DNA of 38,092 nt, from contig CALXJZ010000009.1 in NCBI GenBank assembly GCA_944388745.1, forward strand, positions 1 to 38,092, given 5' to 3'. Position 1 is the stretch's first letter. Each line of letters opens with the position of its first letter. The notes beneath the pieces were generated by a model. It was not told the origin of the DNA. It searched no databases and saw nothing but the letters and a program-made list of their open reading frames with translations. Both the position numbers and the translations under genes were made by a program. This stretch comes from an uncultured Clostridia bacterium (lineage in GTDB: Bacteria; Bacillota; Clostridia; TANB77; CAG-508). Positions 23,357 to 31,539 of the stretch are shown here, one piece after another.

Positions 23357-24607
23357 ATGGATAAAGTACAAGATGCAATTGACATTTTGAAAATGTACAA
23401 TCAAGAACATATTATTAAATTATTAGAAAAATTAGATGAAGAACAAAAAGCAGAATTAATTGAACAAATAAACCATATAGATTTTCATCAAATAATGGAA
23501 TTATATGATAATACAAAAAAAGAAATTGAGATAAAAGAAAATAAAATAGAACCATTACCATATTTAGATAAAGCAAAACTAACACCAGAACAAAAAGAAG
23601 AATTCGAAAAATTAGGAGAAGAAGTTATAGAAAAAAATCAATATGCAGTTGTAACAATGGCAGGAGGTCAAGGAACAAGATTAGGACATTCAGGTCCAAA
23701 AGGAACATTTAAATTAGATGTATATGGTAAAGGAAAATATTTATTTGAAATATTAGCAGAAAATTTAAAAGAAGCAAATAAAAAATACAATGTGAGTATT
23801 CCATGGTATATTATGACAAGTAAAGAGAATAACAAACAAACAGTAGAATTTTTAGAGAAAAATAATTACTTTGGATATAACAAAGATGATGTGATAATAT
23901 TCACACAAAGTGAATTACCATTAGTAGATACAGAAGGAAAACTTTTAATCAATAAAGATATGAAAATAAAAGAAGCATCTGATGGAAATGGTGGTACATA
24001 TTCTTCATTAAGAGCAAGCGGAAGTTTAGCAGACATGAAAGAAAGAGGAATTAAATGGGTATTCATTGGTGGAGTAGATAATGCTTTATTAAAAATGGCG
24101 GATACTGTGCTTTTAGGAATGGCTGTAAAAAAAGGTGTACAAATAGCATCAAAATCAGTAGTAAAAGCAAATCCACATGAAAAGGTAGGAGTATTTTGCA
24201 AAATGAATGGACACTCAAAAGTAATAGAATATGCAGAACTTCCAGAAAAAATGGCAGAAGAAGTGGACGAAAATGGAGAACTTAAATATGGAGAATCACA
24301 TATAATGTGTAATCTATATACAATAGATGCAATAGAAAAAATTAGCAAAGAAACATTAATGTATCATAGTGCTTTCAAGAAAAATTCATACATAGATGAA
24401 GATGGTAAAGAAGTAATACCAGAAGAACCAAATTCATATAAATTTGAATCCTTCATATTTGATGCCTTTGAATTTTTTGATGACATAGCAATATTAAGAG
24501 GAAAAAGAGAAGATGATTTTGCACCAGTAAAAAATAAAGATGGTGTAGACAGTCCAAGAACAGCGAAGGAGTTGTATGAAAAGTTCTGGAACAGAAACAG
24601 AGATTAG
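23357..24607 (+). CDS. UDPGP-family sugar-1-phosphate uridylyltransferase (UAP1/UGP-like)
   Basis: Predicted to make a UDP-sugar (UDP-GlcNAc, UDP-GalNAc or UDP-glucose) from UTP and the sugar-1-phosphate. The UDPGP signature MAGGQGTRLGHSGPKGT starts near residue 101, after a helical N-terminus; further blocks are GNGGTYSSLRASG, WVFIGGVDNALLK and YHSAFKK, all typical of the eukaryote-like UAP1/UGP family rather than of GlmU or GalU. At 416 residues it is compact. GAAAGG precedes the ATG. The next gene, 19 bases on, encodes a left-handed beta-helix protein, so the two together may replace a two-domain GlmU-like enzyme. Which sugar is used cannot be read from sequence. Confidence 0.88.
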   Translation: MDKVQDAIDILKMYNQEHIIKLLEKLDEEQKAELIEQINHIDFHQIMELYDNTKKEIEIKENKIEPLPYLDKAKLTPEQKEEFEKLGEEVIEKNQYAVVTMAGGQGTRLGHSGPKGTFKLDVYGKGKYLFEILAENLKEANKKYNVSIPWYIMTSKENNKQTVEFLEKNNYFGYNKDDVIIFTQSELPLVDTEGKLLINKDMKIKEASDGNGGTYSSLRASGSLADMKERGIKWVFIGGVDNALLKMADTVLLGMAVKKGVQIASKSVVKANPHEKVGVFCKMNGHSKVIEYAELPEKMAEEVDENGELKYGESHIMCNLYTIDAIEKISKETLMYHSAFKKNSYIDEDGKEVIPEEPNSYKFESFIFDAFEFFDDIAILRGKREDDFAPVKNKDGVDSPRTAKELYEKFWNRNRD

Positions 24608-24626
24608 GTGAAGGAGAAAATAGAAA

Positions 24627-25292
24627 GTGGAAGAATGTAAAATAAAAAATTTATATAATTTAGAAGAAACAATTGCGAAAGAATTATTAGAAAAACATGA
24701 ATATCCATGGGAAGTATTACCTGAAATAAGTGATTTCATTATAAAATTAGGAAATAAGCTAGATGAAGCAAAATATGAAAAAGTAGGAGAAGATGTATGG
24801 ATTGCTAAAAGTGCTAAAGTAGCACCAACTGCATATATACATGGGCCAGCAATTATTGGAGAAAATGCAGAAATAAGACATTGTGCTTTTATTAGAGGAA
24901 AAGCAATTGTAGGAGAAGGAGCAGTTGTTGGAAATTCAACTGAATTAAAAAATGTAATTTTATTTAATAAAGTTCAAGTACCACATTATAATTATGTAGG
25001 AGATTCAATTTTAGGATACAAATCACATATGGGAGCAGGCTCAATTACTTCAAATGTAAAATCAGACAAAAAATTAGTTATTGTAAAAAATGGAAAAGAA
25101 AAAATAGAAACAGGATTGAAAAAATTTGGTGCAATGTTAGGTGATGAAGTTGAAGTAGGATGTGGTAGTGTATTAAATCCAGGAACAGTTATTGGAAAAA
25201 ATACTAATATTTACCCTTTATCTTCTGTTAGAGGTGTTGTACCAGAAAAAAGTATTTATAAAAATCAAAATGAAATTGTTGAAAAAAGATAA
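24627..25292 (+). CDS. hexapeptide-repeat (left-handed beta-helix) protein, nucleotidyltransferase partner
   Basis: Left-handed beta-helix protein, similar to the C-terminal part of sugar nucleotidyltransferases and to acyltransferases. Residues 1-60 are helical; about 65-215 carry hexapeptide turns (VWIAKSAKVAPTAYIHG, AIIGENAEIRH, AIVGEGAVVGN, VGCGSVLNPGTVIGKNT). The block HYNYVGDSILGYKSHMGAG resembles the acetyltransferase region of GlmU, including the His-x-x-Tyr-x-Gly-Asp pattern. The start is GTG at 24627, with AAGGAG 10 bases upstream. The tight spacing with the upstream gene suggests a shared job in UDP-sugar synthesis. Acetyl transfer is inference. Confidence 0.82.
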   Translation: MEECKIKNLYNLEETIAKELLEKHEYPWEVLPEISDFIIKLGNKLDEAKYEKVGEDVWIAKSAKVAPTAYIHGPAIIGENAEIRHCAFIRGKAIVGEGAVVGNSTELKNVILFNKVQVPHYNYVGDSILGYKSHMGAGSITSNVKSDKKLVIVKNGKEKIETGLKKFGAMLGDEVEVGCGSVLNPGTVIGKNTNIYPLSSVRGVVPEKSIYKNQNEIVEKR

Positions 25293-25310
25293 AAGTACTA
25301 ATATTTACAA

Positions 25311-25342
25311 AAAACTCACACAAATTAATTGTGTGAGCTTTT
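25311..25342. terminator. bidirectional terminator
   Basis: A perfect 9 bp stem CTCACACAA with TTGTGTGAG, A-rich before and T-rich after, between two convergent genes. Confidence 0.85.
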
Positions 25343-25346
25343 TGAA

Positions 25347-25721
25347 CTACATTTGTTGATTTCCAGGAATAAAGTAATCAACTACACCATAAATTAAAGC
25401 ACCAATAATAGCAGCAATCCAAGAAATTGAATATCCAGCTACAAAGAATTGAGTAACATATAATGTAATAGCTGCTAATGCAAATCCTACAAACCCTTTA
25501 CCAAATGGACTAGCATGTAGTCCAGTAAATTTAACAATTAAATAATCTATGGCTGTTAAAACAACAGCAGCTATAGCTAAAGTCCAAATACTATTAATGG
25601 TAAATCCAGGTGTGAAAAATGCAGTAATAGCTAATACTACGGCAGCGGCAACTAATCTACCAATAACCTGCCAAGCAGTAGAAGCTCCACCTTTTGATTG
25701 ACTTCCTTGTGTTTCTTGCAT
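25347..25721 (-). CDS. four-helix holin-like membrane protein
   Basis: Small integral membrane protein with four hydrophobic helices (about 20-41, 47-66, 76-94 and 98-116) rich in Ala, Ile and Val, after a polar Gln/Ser/Gly start. It resembles the superfamily IV / YvlD-like 'phage holin' families, which are mostly chromosomal genes of unknown role rather than phage lysis genes. The block GLHASPFGKGFVGFALAA and the end VVDYFIPGNQQ are its clearest features. AAGGAGG precedes the ATG. No phage genes surround it. Family call moderate, function unknown. Confidence 0.65.
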   Translation of the reverse strand: MQETQGSQSKGGASTAWQVIGRLVAAAVVLAITAFFTPGFTINSIWTLAIAAVVLTAIDYLIVKFTGLHASPFGKGFVGFALAAITLYVTQFFVAGYSISWIAAIIGALIYGVVDYFIPGNQQM

Positions 25722-25919
25722 AAGTCTAACCTCCTTAGTTTAAAAATTCATCATGTACTTTTTTTAAAGGTTCTACAATTATTATTAACTAAAAAAATAT
25801 ATTTATTCAAAAAAATTCGTATAAAAAAGTTAAAATTTGTAAAAAATAAGAAAGAAATTTATAAAAATTGAAAAGTTATTTATTAAATAAAAACTAAGAT
25901 ACAAGTTAGGAGAATTAAA

Positions 25920-26594
25920 ATGTTAATTACATTTTTTAGGTCAATAGTGTTATATGTCATAGTTTTAATAGTAATGAGATTAATGGGAAAAAGAGAAATA
26001 GGACAGTTACAGCCATTTGAACTTGCAATATCAATAATGATAGCAGACTTAGCAACAATTCCAATGACAGAAACAGGAATACCTATATTTAATGGAATAA
26101 TTCCAATTTTAGGATTATTATTAATGCATTTGATAATATCAATTATAAATTTAAAAAGTCTAAAAGGAAGAGAAATAATTTGTGGAAAACCATCAATACT
26201 AATTTATAGAGGAAAAATAGATGAAAAAATTTTAAAAAAAGAAAGATTTACAATTAATGAATTGCAAGAAAAATTAAGAAGTAATAACATAGTGAATTTA
26301 GGAGATGTAGAATATGCAATTTTAGAGACAAGTGGGGAAGTAACAGTAATCCAAAAACCAGAAAAAAGAGGAACTATACCAGAAGATTTCAATATACAAC
26401 CTGATTATGAAGGAATACCATATGATTTGGTGATTGATGGAAAGGTTATGAGCAAAAATTTGAAATCAATTGGAAAAAATTATAACTGGCTAAAAAAACA
26501 AGTAGAAAAATTTGGAATAAAACCAGAAGAAGCATTAGTTGTAACAATTGATGGAAAAGGTCAAATTTTTTGCCAAAAAAAAGAAAGTGCATAG
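25920..26594 (+). CDS. DUF421 (YetF-like) membrane protein
   Basis: Three N-terminal membrane helices (about 3-20, 35-52, 58-76) are followed by a cytoplasmic alpha/beta domain (about 80-220). Diagnostic blocks are VMRLMGKREIGQLQPFELA, the IIADLA-like loop, GKPSILIYRGKI and the tail segment NWLKKQVEKFG. This is the YetF/YcaP/DUF421 family, widespread in spore formers; related SpoVA-linked proteins are known but a precise function is not. The stop codon overlaps the AGGAG that serves the next gene, so the two are translationally coupled. Confidence 0.85.
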   Translation: MLITFFRSIVLYVIVLIVMRLMGKREIGQLQPFELAISIMIADLATIPMTETGIPIFNGIIPILGLLLMHLIISIINLKSLKGREIICGKPSILIYRGKIDEKILKKERFTINELQEKLRSNNIVNLGDVEYAILETSGEVTVIQKPEKRGTIPEDFNIQPDYEGIPYDLVIDGKVMSKNLKSIGKNYNWLKKQVEKFGIKPEEALVVTIDGKGQIFCQKKESA

Positions 26595-26605
26595 GAGATT
26601 GAAAT

Positions 26606-27001
26606 ATGTTAAAAGAAATAATTATTTGCATAACAATTGTAACAACAATTGTTATTGGAAATAGTGTTACCCAAAAATACACAACAGAATCTGTGAATGA
26701 AATGGTTAATTTACTCAACAACATAAGAACAGAAATTTTTGATAATAAAGAAAATATAGATATAAGTAATCTTGAGAGTGAAATTGATAATTTAAAAGAA
26801 GAATGGGAAAAGAGACATGAAAAGTTAGCTTTTTATATTGAACATGACGAATTAGAAAAAGTTGAAACAAATTTAACAGGATTAAAAGGCGAAATTGAAG
26901 GTGGGGAATATGGAGAGATTATGAGCAGATTAGACCAAAGTGTCTTTTTACTTGAACATATAGAAGATAAATATAAATTTAATTTACAAAATATATTTTA
27001 A
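26606..27001 (+). CDS. DUF4363 family protein
   Basis: A 131-residue protein with one N-terminal membrane helix (about 4-22) and a long helical, acidic extracytoplasmic part (about 28-125) with heptad-like spacing. Genes of this kind (DUF4363) commonly follow DUF421 genes in Clostridia, which supports the call. The ATG lies 11 bases after the upstream stop, and its Shine-Dalgarno AGGAG overlaps that stop. Likely a partner of the DUF421 protein; function unknown. Confidence 0.75.
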   Translation: MLKEIIICITIVTTIVIGNSVTQKYTTESVNEMVNLLNNIRTEIFDNKENIDISNLESEIDNLKEEWEKRHEKLAFYIEHDELEKVETNLTGLKGEIEGGEYGEIMSRLDQSVFLLEHIEDKYKFNLQNIF

Positions 27002-27080
27002 TTAAAAAAATAGATAAATAGGTATAAAAAATAATAGAAAATTTTACGAAATTGCGAATGCAAATGTAAGTATAATAGAA

Positions 27081-27149
27081 ATTCTTAACTTATGGAATAG
27101 GAGAATCTCAAACTTGCTTTGAGAGGTGCCTATTTCATAAGTTTAGAAT
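27081..27149. repeat. long imperfect hairpin between convergent genes
   Basis: Arms of 32 bases (27081-27112, 27118-27149) starting ATTCTTAACTTATGGAATAGG and ending CCTATTTCATAAGTTTAGAAT, with few mismatches and a 5-base loop. It lacks a T run, but lies between convergent genes and may slow transcription from both sides. A TATAAT at 27071-27076 directly precedes it. Confidence 0.65.
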
Positions 27150-27217
27150 TAATTTATACTGAAATGTTAGCTGAGCAATGAGAAAAATTTTCTATTATTT
27201 TTATTTTATTACTTATT

Positions 27218-29614
27218 TTAGGCATCTTTTCTGCTCACTGTTTCTGCATATTTTTTCAATTTTTCATAAACTAAATAGTTAACAGTACCAGCTGGGAACT
27301 TTCCATTTTTATCCTTTCTTCCAGCAGGAACACCAGTTAAAACTTCAATACCTTCTTCAATTGTAGAAACAGAATAAATATGGAATTGCTTATTTTTAAC
27401 AGCCTCTACAATTTCATCTGATAATTGCAAATTATCAACATTTTGTATTGGAATCATAACACCATGAGAACCATCTAAACCTCTCATTTTACAAATTTGG
27501 AAAAATCCTTCAATCTTTTCATTAACACCGCCAATTGGTTGTATTTGACCCTTTTGGTTAACAGAACCAGTAACAGCAATAGATTGATTTATTGGAATTC
27601 CAGAAAGACTAGATAGTAATCCATATAATTCAGTACTAGAAGCACTATCTCCATCTACACCGTTATATAATTGTTCAAAACAAATACTAGCAGTTAAACA
27701 AAGAGGAATATCTTGTGCAAACATTTCTCCTAAATATCCAGTAAGTATCAATACACCTTTAGAATGAGAAGGACCAGAAATCTCAACTTCTCTTTCTATA
27801 TTAACTACACCGTTTTTACCAGTATAAGTATTAACAGTAATTTTAGCAGGTTTACCAAAAGTATAATCACCGATACTCATTACAGTTAAACCATTCAATT
27901 CTCCAACTTCAAAACCAGAAGTATTAATTAAAAGAGAATTTTCTTTTATCATCTCTAAATATTTAGTATCATATTTTTTAACCCTTTCAGTTCTTTGCTC
28001 TAATGCCTTGTCAATAAATTTTGCTGTAACTACCTTAGATTTAGAAATTCTAGCCCAGGTAGCAGCTTCACCTACAACCTGTATTAAGTCATCAAAACGA
28101 GTAGATACTTTTTTATGACTTCCTGCAAGTTTTGATGCATATTCAACTAAACGTCCCATTGCGCTTCTATCTAAATGTGGTAATTCTTCATGTTCACAGA
28201 ATCCGTGAATTATTTGTGCAAGTTTATTCAAATTTTCAGCATTTATTGGAGCTTCTGATTCAAATTCAACCTTTATTTTAAACAATTTTCTAAAATCAGA
28301 ATCCATTGCAAGTAAAGTCTGATAAATTTGCTCATTTCCTATTAAAATTACCTTCAAATTTAAAGGTATAGGCTCAGGTTTTAAAGAAACAAGAACCATT
28401 GAAGATGAACGTTGGTCTGCAGTATTTTCTATACCTATTTCTTTTATACGTAAAGCCTTTTTTAATGCTTCATAACACATACCATTTGCAAGTAAATCCT
28501 TAGCTTGAAAAATGATATAACCACCATTTGCTTTTTGAAGTAATCCAGGTTTTAGCATTGTATGGTCAGTTTTTAAAGCACCATAATAATTCTCATATTC
28601 CAATGAACCAAAAATGTTTTGGTATGAATAGTTAGAATCCATAATAACTGGTGCACCGTCAAGATTTGAATTGTCAACAAATAGATTAACACGATAATTC
28701 ATACATGGGTCAGGTTTTCTAACTGCAGGACCTTGCCCACCAGGTTGTGGTTGTTTTGTATCATCTTCTAAGAAAACAGGAATGTTTTTCAATACATCTT
28801 GTTTTACATCATTTAAAAATTGATTTATTTTTTTATTTCTCTTATATTTTGATTTTAAGAAATTAATGTGAACATTAACAGTTAATAATGCTACATTAGA
28901 TTGCCATTCTGAAATCTTTTTATCAGATTGACGTTCTATTTCCTTTATTTGACTAATAACATTCATAATTTGCTCTTGAACTAATACAGATTTTTCTTCA
29001 TATTCTTGTTTTATATTTTCATCTAATTTTTCAAATTCTTCTTCTTCAATAGCTCTACCTTCAAAAACAGGCATCATATAGATTCCGTTTTGAGCAGCTT
29101 TTACTTGAAAATTATATTTAGAAGCATCTTGATTTAATTTATCCAATAAAGCTGAACGTTTTGCCTCAAACTCTTGCTTAATTAATGCTTTTTCTTTTTC
29201 AAAATCATCATTATTAAAAGTCTTTTTAATATCTTTTCTGATTTCTTTAATAAAGCCGTCCATATCTTCTTTAAACTCTTTACCTTGTCCAGCATTTAAA
29301 GAAACAGCGATAGGCTCATTTGGATTATTAAAATTATAAATATAACACCAATCAGAAGGAACTTTTTTCTTTTTAGAAATTTTATCTAAATAATTTTTAG
29401 TATACATGGTTTTTCCAACTCCACTAGGACCTTCTAAATATAAGTTATATCCCTTAACATCTACTTGTAAGCCGAATTCTAATGCTTTAATTCCACGGTC
29501 TTGACCAATACCAGTTTGTATTGATTCTAATTCTTCGGTAGTTTCGAATTTGAATAAATCAGTATTACAAGTCATTTTTAAATCTTTATATGATAATTCA
29601 TTTTTATTTTTCAT
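27218..29614 (-). CDS. Lon-family ATP-dependent protease (LonH/YcbZ-like)
   Basis: AAA+ serine protease without the N-terminal Lon substrate domain. Walker A EGPSGVGKT is near residue 60. A long charged coiled-coil insert (about 125-260) follows, then the Walker B region GGYIIFQAKDL near 365 and a C-terminal Lon protease domain (about 565-780). The catalytic dyad is Ser657 (DGDSAS) and Lys700 (GGVNEKI). The split AAA module with the coiled-coil insert matches the LonH/YcbZ-like or 'AAA family ATPase' Lon relatives in Clostridia, rather than LonA or LonB, which carries a membrane segment. GGAGG precedes the ATG. Its substrates are unknown. Confidence 0.9.
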   Translation of the reverse strand: MKNKNELSYKDLKMTCNTDLFKFETTEELESIQTGIGQDRGIKALEFGLQVDVKGYNLYLEGPSGVGKTMYTKNYLDKISKKKKVPSDWCYIYNFNNPNEPIAVSLNAGQGKEFKEDMDGFIKEIRKDIKKTFNNDDFEKEKALIKQEFEAKRSALLDKLNQDASKYNFQVKAAQNGIYMMPVFEGRAIEEEEFEKLDENIKQEYEEKSVLVQEQIMNVISQIKEIERQSDKKISEWQSNVALLTVNVHINFLKSKYKRNKKINQFLNDVKQDVLKNIPVFLEDDTKQPQPGGQGPAVRKPDPCMNYRVNLFVDNSNLDGAPVIMDSNYSYQNIFGSLEYENYYGALKTDHTMLKPGLLQKANGGYIIFQAKDLLANGMCYEALKKALRIKEIGIENTADQRSSSMVLVSLKPEPIPLNLKVILIGNEQIYQTLLAMDSDFRKLFKIKVEFESEAPINAENLNKLAQIIHGFCEHEELPHLDRSAMGRLVEYASKLAGSHKKVSTRFDDLIQVVGEAATWARISKSKVVTAKFIDKALEQRTERVKKYDTKYLEMIKENSLLINTSGFEVGELNGLTVMSIGDYTFGKPAKITVNTYTGKNGVVNIEREVEISGPSHSKGVLILTGYLGEMFAQDIPLCLTASICFEQLYNGVDGDSASSTELYGLLSSLSGIPINQSIAVTGSVNQKGQIQPIGGVNEKIEGFFQICKMRGLDGSHGVMIPIQNVDNLQLSDEIVEAVKNKQFHIYSVSTIEEGIEVLTGVPAGRKDKNGKFPAGTVNYLVYEKLKKYAETVSRKDA

Positions 29615-29881
29615 TTGTTTCCTCCAATCATTTTTCTTCTATTATAACCAGTTCGAGTTTATTTTATATTACTTAATAAAAAAAGTAAAGAAATAATTAA
29701 TAAAAATTGTAAAAAACATTGCAATAATTGTAAAAATATGGTGATATTATATTGCTTTTATTCATATGTGAAAATTTATTCAATGTATTTTATTCTAATA
29801 ATTAGTATTCCAGGAATTCATTGAACTTTCAAGGTTTAAAGTAACAAGCTTTAAGAAAAAACAAAAAACACTCAAAAACTA

Positions 29882-29910
29882 TTGACGAAATATTTAACTT
29901 ATAGTAAAAT
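29882..29910 (+). promoter_or_regulatory. promoter of the coiled-coil repeat gene
   Basis: TTGACG (29882-29887), a 17 bp spacer and TAAAAT (29905-29910), 24 bases before the start. The rest of the 29615-29934 gap shows no gene or clear structure; TATAAT on the minus strand near 29642-29647 may be the -10 of the Lon gene. Confidence 0.75.
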
Positions 29911-29934
29911 AATCGAAAGCGAGGTGATAAATAT

Positions 29935-30699
29935 ATGGAAGAGAAGATTTTATCAATACTTGAAAATATTCATTCAGAAGTTAAAGGTGTAAGACAGGAT
30001 GTAAATGAAATCAAAGAAGACCAAGTTGAAATGAAGCAAGATATCAAAAACATCCAAGAAGAGCAAAAAGAGATGAAACAAGACATCAAAAACATTCAAG
30101 AAGAGCAAAAAGAAATGAAAAAAGATATCAAAGATTTGCAAGATGGCCAAGCAGAGATGAAACAAGAAATGGCAGGAATGAAGCAAGACATCAAAAACAT
30201 CCAAGAAGAACAAAAAGAAATGGAGCAAGACATCAAAAACATCCAAGAAGAACAAAAAGAAATGGAGCAAGACATCAAAAACATCCAAGAAGAACAAAAA
30301 GGAATGAAACAAGACATTAAAAATATTCAAGAAGAGCAAAAAGAAATGAAAAAAGATATCAAAGATTTGCAAGATGGCCAAGCAGAAATGAAACAAGAAA
30401 TGGCAGGAATGAAGCAAGATATTAAAAAATTGCAAAAAGGTCAAACATCTTTTAGAAAAGAAATGAAACAAATGAAAAAAGAACAAACTATAATGAAAAA
30501 TCAACAAGAAACAATGATAGAAAACATAGAAACTATAAAAGAAAGGCAAAGAATAGACGGAATAAACATAGCAAAAATATTAGAAAAACAAAATGAAACT
30601 TTTGCGTTATTATTCAAGGAAAACAAAGAAAGCCAGCAAAAGAAAGAAGACATAATAGAAAATAAGAAAAATACACCAAATTTGAAGTTACTTAAATAA
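29935..30699 (+). CDS. tandem-repeat coiled-coil protein
   Basis: A 254-residue soluble protein that is almost wholly coiled coil. Residues 37-162 are tandem copies of a 14-residue unit, IKNIQEEQKEMKQD, with hydrophobic residues at positions 1, 4 and 11 (two heptads). Two 21-residue variant units (IKDLQDGQAEMKQ plus EMAGMKQD) create a 35-residue super-repeat present twice. The N-terminus (MEEKILSILENIHSEVKG) and the C-terminal charged part are unique. No signal peptide, membrane helix or enzymatic domain is visible. GAGGTGAT precedes the ATG. It resembles oligomerising spacer or fibre coiled coils; function unknown. Confidence 0.8.
   Translation: MEEKILSILENIHSEVKGVRQDVNEIKEDQVEMKQDIKNIQEEQKEMKQDIKNIQEEQKEMKKDIKDLQDGQAEMKQEMAGMKQDIKNIQEEQKEMEQDIKNIQEEQKEMEQDIKNIQEEQKGMKQDIKNIQEEQKEMKKDIKDLQDGQAEMKQEMAGMKQDIKKLQKGQTSFRKEMKQMKKEQTIMKNQQETMIENIETIKERQRIDGINIAKILEKQNETFALLFKENKESQQKKEDIIENKKNTPNLKLLK
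30043..30420 (+). repeat. in-frame tandem 42-bp repeat array
   Basis: Eight or nine copies of a 42 bp unit (two extended to 63 bp), some identical at the DNA level (30196-30300). Copy number is expected to vary by recombination or slippage without breaking the frame. Confidence 0.85.
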
Positions 30700-30730
30700 T
30701 TTTTAAAAATAACATATGAATAAACAAACT

Positions 30731-30780
30731 AAGAATCTCTAAAAATCTAATAATATAGGATTGATGTAGAGATTCTTTTT
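30731..30780 (+). terminator. terminator after the coiled-coil gene
   Basis: AAGAATCTCTA pairs with TAGAGATTCTT, followed by TTT, with a 26-base loop. Confidence 0.75.
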
Positions 30781-30814
30781 AATTAGAACTATGAGTCAAA
30801 AGCAACAAAAACTA

Positions 30815-30843
30815 TTGCAAAAATAAGTATATAAGTATATAAT
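30815..30843 (+). promoter_or_regulatory. promoter of the tetR-type gene
   Basis: TTGCAA (30815-30820), a 17 bp spacer and TATAAT (30838-30843). The spacer and -10 contain a direct repeat, AAGTATATAAGTATATAA, that could bind a regulator. Confidence 0.75.
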
Positions 30844-30885
30844 AAGGAAAACGATTTTGTGCCTTAGGAAGGAATGAGATTATAT

Positions 30886-31449
30886 ATGAATAAAACAAAA
30901 AGAAAGATATTTGAAACATCAATGAAACTATTTGCAAAAAAAGGATATGAGGCAACAAGCATAGAAGAAATAACAGCAACAGTAGGAGTAGCAAAAGGAA
31001 CGTTATATTATCATTTTTCTAGCAAAGAAGAAATCTTTAATTTTTTAGTTGAAGAAGGCATAAAATTATTACAAAACAGTATTGATATAAAAACTGCAAA
31101 ATTTCCAAACTATATAGACAAAATAAAAGCGATAATATTAATACAAATAAAAATAGTGGACAAATATGAAGATATAATTACAATATTATTAAGTCAATTC
31201 TGGGGAAATGAAGCAAGAAACCAAATGTGTAAGGAGCAAATATTAACATATATAAGCAAAATAGAAGAAATAGTAAGACAAGGAATAGAGAAAAAAGAAA
31301 TAAAACAAGGAAATCCACAAATCATAGCATCAGAAATTTATGGACTTATAGCTTCAAGTTTAGTATATAAAATAAGGAATGGTGGACAGATTGACATTAT
31401 GAAATTATATAAAGAATTTGAAAATACAATCATAGAAGGTCTAAAATAA
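30886..31449 (+). CDS. TetR/AcrR family transcriptional regulator
   Basis: DNA-binding repressor-type protein of 187 residues. The N-terminal TetR helix-turn-helix is clear: KIFETSMKLFAKKGYEATSIEEI, then VGVAKGTLYYHFSSKEEIF. The C-terminal part (about 65-187) is all helical and should bind an unknown ligand. ATG 30886 is preferred over ATG 30874, which abuts the AGGAAGG and leaves no spacer. It lies 90 bases before an acyl-CoA synthetase gene on the same strand. TetR proteins of this context often sense acyl-CoA, which is inference. A palindrome between the two genes is a candidate operator. Confidence 0.88.
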   Translation: MNKTKRKIFETSMKLFAKKGYEATSIEEITATVGVAKGTLYYHFSSKEEIFNFLVEEGIKLLQNSIDIKTAKFPNYIDKIKAIILIQIKIVDKYEDIITILLSQFWGNEARNQMCKEQILTYISKIEEIVRQGIEKKEIKQGNPQIIASEIYGLIASSLVYKIRNGGQIDIMKLYKEFENTIIEGLK

Positions 31450-31457
31450 GATAATTA

Positions 31458-31487
31458 GGCATTAGCGAAATCAAAGATTTCGATGCC
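31458..31487. promoter_or_regulatory. palindrome between tetR and the acyl-CoA synthetase gene, candidate operator
   Basis: Core CGAAATC-aaa-GATTTCG (31466-31482), flanked by GGCAT and ATGCC. A 17 bp two-fold symmetric site is of the size TetR dimers bind. There is no T run after it, so it is unlikely to be a terminator. Confidence 0.45.
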
Positions 31488-31539
31488 AAAATGTGCAAAA
31501 TTGAAAAATAATAAAATATATACTTGAAAGGGGATTGCC

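Noticed and set aside
25347..25721. Holin-like gene as a sign of a prophage
   Set aside because: No other phage genes nearby; this holin-like family is commonly chromosomal.
30043..30420. Regular repeats suggestive of a CRISPR array
   Set aside because: The units are contiguous, in frame and code for a heptad coiled coil; there are no unique spacers.
29974..30549. A 191-codon minus-strand frame over the coiled-coil gene
   Set aside because: It mirrors the tandem repeat of the plus-strand gene, with Phe/Leu-rich nonsense composition and no binding site.
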